Source: Nostoc sp. CHAB 5824
GTDB lineage: Bacteria; Cyanobacteriota; Cyanobacteriia; Cyanobacteriales; Nostocaceae
Assembly (NCBI RefSeq): GCF_020829665.1
Contig: NZ_JAIVFT010000004.1
Location: 1 to 64,000 of the forward strand
Length of the DNA stretch: 64,000 bases
Direction: 5' to 3'
Positions within the stretch are counted from its first letter, which is position 1. Each line of letters begins with the position of its first letter. Position numbers and translations under genes: made by a program. This document shows, in pieces, positions 58,882 through 64,000 of the stretch. Under the pieces are notes generated by a model. The model was not told where the DNA came from, searched no databases, and saw nothing but the letters and a program-made list of their open reading frames with translations.

Positions 58882-59136
58882 TCCCAAAACTCCTCAAAAA
58901 CTGACTATAGTCCATAGTAGTGGGCAGATAACCTCAAAAGATGAAAGGTAAAAAACAAGTTTTTGCTAATTTTTACTTCCTTGATTATGAAAACAACGTA
59001 ACACCCTACGTAGCTACGCAACATTGCCCAACCTAAATTCGTCATTAGCTGAGTTACAGGTTATTAAGAATACTAAATTTTGCGTTAACCTCAGTAACGT
59101 AGTTTTATAAATTCACGTTAGCAGCTAAAAGTGATT

Positions 59137-59823
59137 ATGGTGATGCGTCAGCTTTCAATTACTCTATCTTTAGTGGCACTACTACAAAACTTGCCAGCAA
59201 TTGCTCAGACTCAAGCGCCAGAAACTACTTCTGGAGTCTCATCCGATTTCATTCAACAGGTAACTGCTGTCAAATGGATGACAAACTTTTCTGATGGCAA
59301 GTTTTATCCAGAAAGGTTACTGAGTAGGGCCGAATTAGCGTCAATTATGGTAAAAGCATTTGGGTTAAATAAAAGACAAGCTGTTAGCAAAGAAAATTTA
59401 GTTATTCCAGATGTTCCTCGTTCTCATTGGGCATTTAATGATATACAGACAGTCTTAAAAACTGAGATTATGAAAGGCTATCGTGGTAATGAATTCTTCC
59501 CTAACCAAAAGGTGACAAGGGCAGAAGCTCTTGCTATTTTCGCTCAGGCTTATGGTGTATTTCAGTTTCCCGATGAGGCTGTTAATGAAATTTTGGCTTC
59601 GTATCCAGATGAAAAGTCTATCCCAACTTGGGCTAGAAAAGCGATCGCTACAGTAGCTACTGAAGGATTTCTCAACACAGATGCTCAAGGTAATATTTCC
59701 CCATTACAACCCGTTACCCGTGGAGATATGGCTTATGTATTGAGTAAATATTTACAACGACAACAGCAACAACCCGAAACACCAGAAGTTCCGATTATTC
59801 CAAATAGCCCACAATCACCTTAG
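59137..59823 (+). CDS. S-layer homology (SLH) domain protein
   Basis: Exported protein of about 228 residues (GTG 59131, ATG 59137 and ATG 59143 are all in frame). An N-terminal signal peptide (LSITLSLVALLQNLPAIAQT) is followed by SLH repeats: VKWMTNFSDGKFYPERLLSR, SHWAFNDIQTVLKTEIMKGY with FFPNQKVTRAEALAIFAQAYG, and a diverged third ending PLQPVTRGDMAYVLSKYL. A Gln/Pro tail ends the protein. It probably attaches to peptidoglycan-linked polymer or the outer envelope. The neighbour on the other strand ends 30 bp away. Confidence 0.88.
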   Translation: MVMRQLSITLSLVALLQNLPAIAQTQAPETTSGVSSDFIQQVTAVKWMTNFSDGKFYPERLLSRAELASIMVKAFGLNKRQAVSKENLVIPDVPRSHWAFNDIQTVLKTEIMKGYRGNEFFPNQKVTRAEALAIFAQAYGVFQFPDEAVNEILASYPDEKSIPTWARKAIATVATEGFLNTDAQGNISPLQPVTRGDMAYVLSKYLQRQQQQPETPEVPIIPNSPQSP

Positions 59824-59853
59824 CTAGATTTTATCCACCCAAGATGCTTAAAA

Positions 59854-61149
59854 TCACCTTTGATCCGGTCTGTACTTATCTCGAATCTGGCGAAGATATA
59901 AGGAATTAGACTGTGTTGGTTGCTGCAACACATAATTAGATTGTGGTGGTTGCGTCGGTTGTTGCAAGCCATAATTTCCATAATTAGATTGTGGTGGTTG
60001 CGTCGGTTGCTGGAACCCATAATTTCCGTAATTAGATTGTGGTGGTTGCGTCGGCTGTTGCAACCCATAATTACCATATCCCACAGGGTTTGTAGGGGTG
60101 ACAACACTTTGACTCGGAATCTGGCTAGAGTAAGGTGCAATATTACTCGGTGCGACAGAGGTGACTGGGGGCGCTACTGGTGCTACATTAGGCACTACCT
60201 GACCACTATTTAAATTATTGTAGGGATTTTGCGGTAAGTTCGTACCTGTTGATGTATACCCTGTACTAGTATTTAACCCATTACTAGGCAATACCTGACC
60301 GTTATTTAAATTATTGTAGGGATTTTGCTGCAAGTTCGTACCCGTTGACGTGTAGCCTGTCCCAGTAGTTAACCCAGCACTTGGTAGAGAATTCTGACTG
60401 GGTAAGTTGTTAATGGGTGGCATTAACGTGGTTCCTGAGTCAGAGACTCTATCCAAGGCATTTGTTTGAGTTGCAGTCCCATTGAAGCTAGAAAATTTCT
60501 GGTTTGTCGATTGGTTAAGTGCTGCTTGCAGAGGGCTGATGGAGACAGAATTTTGATTCTTGTTGGTTTGATTACTGAATCCAATACCCAGGCTAGAAGA
60601 TGTTTGCCCCTGTGTTGGTTCAGATGCCGTAGTTAAAGTCTTGACACCTAGAAACTGGTTATTAGTATCAACCGTCCCAGTCCGCAATAAATTTTCTGTT
60701 TGTACAACAAAGGGATTTTTCACGGCTGGGGAGGCGCCGCCATTAACGCCTAAACCAGGATTTAATTTGGTATCAGTAGCAGACTTTTGTTTGTTAATTA
60801 CATCCTCTAATAAGTTTTTGCTCTTTTCTGCTTCAGTATTTTCCTTAGGTGTATTTGGCGTTAATGAGAGAGTTGCTTGCTCAAAGTCATTAAATAAAAC
60901 TGGCAGGTTATCAATATCTGCTGCAATGGCTCTGTTTTCTTCTGACAGCGAGGAATCAGCAGGCTTTTGTGAAGCGACTTGGCTTTTTTGCTTATAAACA
61001 AAAATATTTGGGTTTGACCAGTATTCCCAAGTTACTAGCCCTACTACAGATAAAAAAATTGCAGTGCCCCAAAAACCAGGTCGCCCTAGATTCCATAACC
61101 TGGCTCTGAGGTAGCGTAAGTAGGCGGGAGGATAATGACGATTTGGCAT
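59854..61149 (-). CDS. membrane-anchored Q/N/P-rich repeat protein, unknown function
   Basis: 431-residue protein. A basic N terminus and one membrane helix (about 27-46, FWGTAIFLSVVGLVTWEYW) are followed by about 380 residues of low-complexity, presumably extracytoplasmic, sequence. Two repeat families are visible: a 16-residue unit SNYGNYGLQQPTQPPQ repeated three to four times near the C terminus, and a longer TGYTSTGTNL-QNPYNNLN-GQV unit repeated twice. I do not recognise a domain. The composition suggests a flexible, aggregation-prone or wall-spanning segment. Confidence 0.75.
   Translation of the reverse strand: MPNRHYPPAYLRYLRARLWNLGRPGFWGTAIFLSVVGLVTWEYWSNPNIFVYKQKSQVASQKPADSSLSEENRAIAADIDNLPVLFNDFEQATLSLTPNTPKENTEAEKSKNLLEDVINKQKSATDTKLNPGLGVNGGASPAVKNPFVVQTENLLRTGTVDTNNQFLGVKTLTTASEPTQGQTSSSLGIGFSNQTNKNQNSVSISPLQAALNQSTNQKFSSFNGTATQTNALDRVSDSGTTLMPPINNLPSQNSLPSAGLTTGTGYTSTGTNLQQNPYNNLNNGQVLPSNGLNTSTGYTSTGTNLPQNPYNNLNSGQVVPNVAPVAPPVTSVAPSNIAPYSSQIPSQSVVTPTNPVGYGNYGLQQPTQPPQSNYGNYGFQQPTQPPQSNYGNYGLQQPTQPPQSNYVLQQPTQSNSLYLRQIRDKYRPDQR
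59920..60075 (-). repeat. 48-bp tandem repeats coding a Tyr/Gln/Pro-rich array
   Basis: Near-identical 48-bp units containing TAATTAGATTGTGGTGGTTG (plus-strand reading) recur at about 59930, 59981, 60029, with a shorter unit at the low-coordinate end. They encode NYGNYGLQQPTQPPQS on the minus strand. The high identity indicates recent slippage or unequal crossing-over. Confidence 0.85.
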
Positions 61150-61567
61150 GGGATTGATAATTGAAATTTACTCGAAATCGGTAAAACTTGACGGAAGCTG
61201 AAGGCGTTGCTGTTTAATGTTTTTGCTTTCCTTAACAGGAAATATCTCAACTTAAGTTGGATGGTAATTTTATCCTAACTTCTACATCAGTTATTAGTCA
61301 TTACCAATAGACGTGTAGTTGTCAAAAATTTACTTTTTAGCGGCTGGAGTCCTTTGACGAGATTTATGGCAATTTATGGTTATTTTTTGGGTATCGGTCA
61401 CATTGGATAACATCAGGAGTTGACAACTGGTCTAATTTATTGTTGTAGCTGGACAAAAGTTCAATTTTTTTCTTTCTAGTTAGCAAACTAAACTGTGTGC
61501 TGCAATGCTGCGATACGCCTCTAAGGGCACTATGCTGCACCGTACTATTAACCAGGAGACTACAGCA
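61150..61567. other. 418-bp intergenic region before the CBS-CP12 gene
   Basis: Divergent spacer between the repeat protein and the CBS-CP12 gene. The frame of the latter stays open back to 61505 but begins with non-conserved residues. No stem-loop or RNA gene was recognised. Confidence 0.45.
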
Positions 61568-62188
61568 ATGATGAAAGCTGAAGATATCATGACCAAAGAT
61601 GTAGTTACCATTCGCGGTTCGGCGACTGTTGCTGAAGCAGTGGGGCTGATGAAGGAAAAAAAATTGCGGGCGCTGGTTGTGGATCATCGCCATGAGAATG
61701 ATGCTTATGGCATTGTTACAGAAACGGATATTGTTTATAAGGTAACAGCCTACGGTAAAGACCCAAAGCAAGTGCGGGTTTACGAAATTATGAGCAAGCC
61801 CTGCATTGTGGTAAATCCTGATTTGGGTGTGGAATATGTAGCGCGGTTATTTGCTAATACTGGTATTCATCGAGCGCCTGTAATTCAAGGCAAGCTGTTG
61901 GGCATTATCTCAATTACCGACATTTTGACCAAAAGCGACTTTGTAGAAGCGCCAAAAGCCCTACTGCTGGAGGAGAGAATTCAAAAAGCCATTGAGCAGT
62001 CTCGGGCTATTTGTACCGAACAAGGTGCTTATTCCAAAGCCTGTGCAAGCGCCTGGGATGAGGTAGAAGAACTTCAAGCAGAAGCTGCTCATCAGAAAGC
62101 TGAGGGTATGGTATCAGCCAAAGTCTCTTTTGAAGAATACTGTAAAGAAAACCCAGATGCACCGGAATGCCGAAATTATCATCCGTAA
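61568..62188 (+). CDS. CBS-CP12 fusion protein
   Basis: Product of about 206 residues from ATG 61568 (ATG 61571 also possible). Two CBS motifs come first: MMKAEDIMTKDVVTIRGSAT to GIVTETDIVYK, and VYEIMSKPCIVVNPDLGVEY to LLGIISITDILTKSDF. A C-terminal CP12 domain follows, with a first Cys pair (AICTEQGAYSKACASAWDEV), the core AWDEVEELQAEAAHQ and the closing YCKENPDAPECRNY (second Cys pair). CP12 clamps GAPDH and PRK to switch off the Calvin cycle, and CBS pairs sense adenylates. Fused CBS-CP12 proteins are known from cyanobacteria and were shown to affect PRK in one case. All four cysteines are present. Confidence 0.92.
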   Translation: MMKAEDIMTKDVVTIRGSATVAEAVGLMKEKKLRALVVDHRHENDAYGIVTETDIVYKVTAYGKDPKQVRVYEIMSKPCIVVNPDLGVEYVARLFANTGIHRAPVIQGKLLGIISITDILTKSDFVEAPKALLLEERIQKAIEQSRAICTEQGAYSKACASAWDEVEELQAEAAHQKAEGMVSAKVSFEEYCKENPDAPECRNYHP

Positions 62189-62219
62189 TTGAAGTGTGAG
62201 GATGAAGAGGACGCAAAGA

Positions 62220-62280
62220 GCGGGAGATGTGGTGATGCAGGGAAATTATTAAATATGCTCTCCATGTCCCTGCGTTCCCG
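62220..62280. terminator. nested inverted repeats between convergent genes
   Basis: GCAGGGA (62237-62243) pairs with TCCCTGC (62267-62273), with outer CGGGA/TCCCG arms (62221-62225 and 62276-62280). The structure lies between the CBS-CP12 stop (62188) and the convergent permease stop (62306). It may serve both as terminator and belongs to a dispersed GC-rich repeat type; a clean T-run is absent. Confidence 0.45.
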
Positions 62281-62305
62281 TGTCTTCTTCTCTAGCTTCC
62301 TCAAT

Positions 62306-63481
62306 TTACCGTTTGGCAACTCGTATCAATAAGAATAGACCTATTCCCAAAAAAAGAAAATTAGGCAACCAAGCGCCCATAAAGGGAGAGAGGACACCTG
62401 CTTGCGCGATCGCACCACTAATAAAGAAAATTAAGTAGTATGAAAAAATTACTACGACACTAATCCCAAAGCTGGTACCTCTCCCAGTCCGCTGGGGTAT
62501 GCTTCCCATTGCTGCACCTACTAAGCCAAAAACGACACATACAAAGGGTAGGGAGATTTTTTGTTGAATCCGCACTTCAAGTTTACGAATTTTTTGGCGA
62601 TCGCCACCGAGAAGTTCTACTTGTAGTTGATCTAGTGCTTCAGAAATATTCATCTCACCATAGTCCCGGCTTTTTTCTGCCAGACTTAATGGCGTGCGGG
62701 GTAGTTGCAGTTGTTGGTGTTCAAATCTGACGATGTTGCGATAGGAGCGATCGGCAGCGACAAAATAGATGGTACCGTTATAAAAATCCCAGATATTTTG
62801 AGAAGGATTCCACTGGGCAGATTCTGATACCACAATTTGATTCAGGCCTTTTGTTGAGCCGTCTATAATTGTCAAACCTTTCATCCGCTTACCATCAAAT
62901 TGGTCTGCGTAAAATAAGCGTGTCAATTTCCTATTCTTAGAGCCATCCGGCTGTGTCACATCCTGGTATTCAGGATAGAAAATATTTTGCTGTTTAAAAG
63001 TTGGTTTATCTGATTTGAGGGCTTTATCCAGAGTCATCCCCGCTTGGTAATTTGCTGCTGGTGCAATTTGTTCGTTAAATACAAATGTCATTCCTGTGAC
63101 CACAAGACTCAACATCACAGCAGTTAGCACTATGCGATAGACACTCACCCCACAACCACGCAGGGCAATTAGTTCGCTCTCGCTAGAAAGACGACTGTAA
63201 GTCATCAAAGTAGCCAGCAGCGTAGACATGGGGAAGGCTAAAACGATAAAGTTGGGAAACTTTAACAAAAAAACCTGAATGGCAATATCTATGGGTAGCC
63301 CAGATTCTACAATTTTTCTGACTAAATCAAATACAGCATCAATGGTGACGCCAATTGATGAAAAAGCTCCGACACCAAAGAAAAACGGCGCTAACAATTC
63401 GCTGGCAAGATAACGATCCATGATCGTAAAAGGCAGCAGCGAATGCAGGTTGTAGAAAGACGTAAGCTTCTTTGATATCAT
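62306..63481 (-). CDS. LptF/LptG-family lipopolysaccharide export permease
   Basis: Membrane subunit of the LPS export ABC transporter. The 391-residue protein from ATG 63481 (ATG 63421, MDRYLASELLAPFFFGVGAF, is a strong alternative) has the YjgP/YjgQ layout. Three helices are at the N terminus, with the conserved FPNFIVLAFPMSTLLATLMTYSRLSSESELIALRG region. A periplasmic beta-rich domain follows (about 145-290), then three C-terminal helices ending LFLLIRVAKR. The gene is just downstream of lptB, on the same strand. Cyanobacteria usually encode one such permease, which then likely works as a homodimer. Confidence 0.9.
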   Translation of the reverse strand: MISKKLTSFYNLHSLLPFTIMDRYLASELLAPFFFGVGAFSSIGVTIDAVFDLVRKIVESGLPIDIAIQVFLLKFPNFIVLAFPMSTLLATLMTYSRLSSESELIALRGCGVSVYRIVLTAVMLSLVVTGMTFVFNEQIAPAANYQAGMTLDKALKSDKPTFKQQNIFYPEYQDVTQPDGSKNRKLTRLFYADQFDGKRMKGLTIIDGSTKGLNQIVVSESAQWNPSQNIWDFYNGTIYFVAADRSYRNIVRFEHQQLQLPRTPLSLAEKSRDYGEMNISEALDQLQVELLGGDRQKIRKLEVRIQQKISLPFVCVVFGLVGAAMGSIPQRTGRGTSFGISVVVIFSYYLIFFISGAIAQAGVLSPFMGAWLPNFLFLGIGLFLLIRVAKR

Positions 63482-63642
63482 AAGCAACTTGAAAAGTTAA
63501 ATATTGGCAACCCTGGCAAAACAAAGCATATTTACTGTATTTAGTATCAAAAATTAAGTTTAAATACCTGAAAATTAATTGATAAATTCATGTTTAAAAA
63601 TTAAAAATAGCCTTTGAAATTATTAACTAAATAATTATTAAT

Positions 63643-64000
63643 TTAAGCTTGAAAATTATCCCCTAAATAATATTGCCGCACGAGGGGGTTGCTGTAGAGT
63701 TCGTCAGCAGCGCCAAAAGCGAGAATTTGTCCCTCGCGCATGATATAGGCGCGATCGGTGATGGCTAGGGTTTCGCGAACATTATGATCTGTAATTAAGA
63801 TTCCCATACCGCGATCGCGCAGTTGTGCGACAATTTGCTGAATTTCTGAGACTGCGATCGGATCAACTCCCGCAAATGGTTCATCCAAAAGTAAAAATTT
63901 TGGCCCTTCTTGTCCAGCAGCTAAAGACCTTGCTAATTCCGTCCGCCGTCGCTCACCACCAGAAAGTTGAATTCCTTTGCTATTGGCTAATTTTTCCAAT
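63643..64000 (-). CDS. lptB: LPS export ABC transporter ATP-binding protein, C-terminal part
   Basis: Partial gene; the 5' part lies beyond the window's right edge. The 118 visible residues include the ABC signature [15 protein letters not shown], Walker [15 protein letters not shown], the D-loop and the switch His in [31 protein letters not shown] follows and matches LptB. With the adjacent permease gene (162 bp downstream) it forms the LPS export module. It ends normally with the stop at 63643. Confidence 0.93.
   Translation of the reverse strand, partial: LEKLANSKGIQLSGGERRRTELARSLAAGQEGPKFLLLDEPFAGVDPIAVSEIQQIVAQLRDRGMGILITDHNVRETLAITDRAYIMREGQILAFGAADELYSNPLVRQYYLGDNFQA

Noticed and set aside
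59920..60075. CRISPR-like appearance of regularly spaced repeats
   Set aside because: The units are contiguous 48-bp coding repeats without unique spacers, and no cas genes are present.
59820..60140. 106-codon minus-strand frame and 97-codon plus-strand frame over the 48-bp repeats
   Set aside because: Both are alternative-frame readings of the tandem repeats inside the 431-residue protein gene.

Overview
The window looks like chromosomal DNA of a filamentous, heterocyst-forming cyanobacterium, most likely Nostoc or a close relative. The evidence is a cyanobacterial atp operon with both b and b' subunits, an allophycocyanin apcE-A-B-C cluster, CBS-CP12 and H-NOX genes, abundant HIP1 octamers (GCGATCGC), and dispersed short repeats of the Nostoc kind in intergenic DNA. 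No tRNA, rRNA, CRISPR array or intact insertion sequence was found.

Layout. 0.2-6.7 kb (minus strand): F-type ATP synthase operon atp1(I)-a-c-b'-b-delta-alpha-gamma; beta and epsilon are absent, as is normal in cyanobacteria. 7.2-8.4 kb: a methyltransferase. 8.6-11.9 kb (plus): a TerY-P-type signalling triad (vWA protein, PP2C phosphatase, atypical kinase), with the kinase fused to a zinc-ribbon-like stretch, three WD40 repeats and a C-terminal membrane anchor. 12.2-14.8 kb: two tandem copies of a PIN-toxin/HicB-like-antitoxin pair, one toxin dead by a nonsense codon, flanking an orphan polymorphic-toxin tip and a probable immunity gene. 15-35 kb: a ComB-family gene, then a Wzx/Wzy-type exopolysaccharide locus (galE, initiating sugar transferase, chain-length/BY-kinase protein, MurJ-like flippase, four glycosyltransferases, polymerase, asparagine-synthase-like amidotransferase, DUF4091 lipoprotein, UDP-sugar epimerase). 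35.5-40.7 kb: apcE, apcA, apcB, apcC with a clear terminator.

40.7-43.7 kb: an unusual small enzyme group, with a putative 2-oxoglutarate/Fe(II) oxygenase divergent from a methyltransferase overlapping a haem-oxygenase-like di-iron oxidase (HDO). 44.0-46.1 kb: H-NOX gas sensor plus HNOBA histidine kinase. 46.4-48.5 kb: FtsW/RodA-family protein and a methyltransferase. 48.4-53.0 kb (minus): two large membrane proteins with matching architecture (beta-sandwich domains, one membrane helix, then WD40 or further beta domains). 53.7-58.0 kb: a 1432-residue DUF4347/beta-helix/RTX secreted protein. 58.2-64 kb: rpiA, an SLH-domain protein, a Q/P/N-rich membrane-anchored protein, a CBS-CP12 protein, an LptF/LptG-family permease and the 3' part of lptB.

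The best candidates for undescribed biology are the HDO/oxygenase/methyltransferase group, the toxin tip without a start codon inside a duplicated toxin-antitoxin pair, the WD40-fused TerY-P kinase and the paired beta-sandwich/WD40 membrane proteins. A BY-kinase whose Walker A lysine is replaced by arginine is also worth checking.
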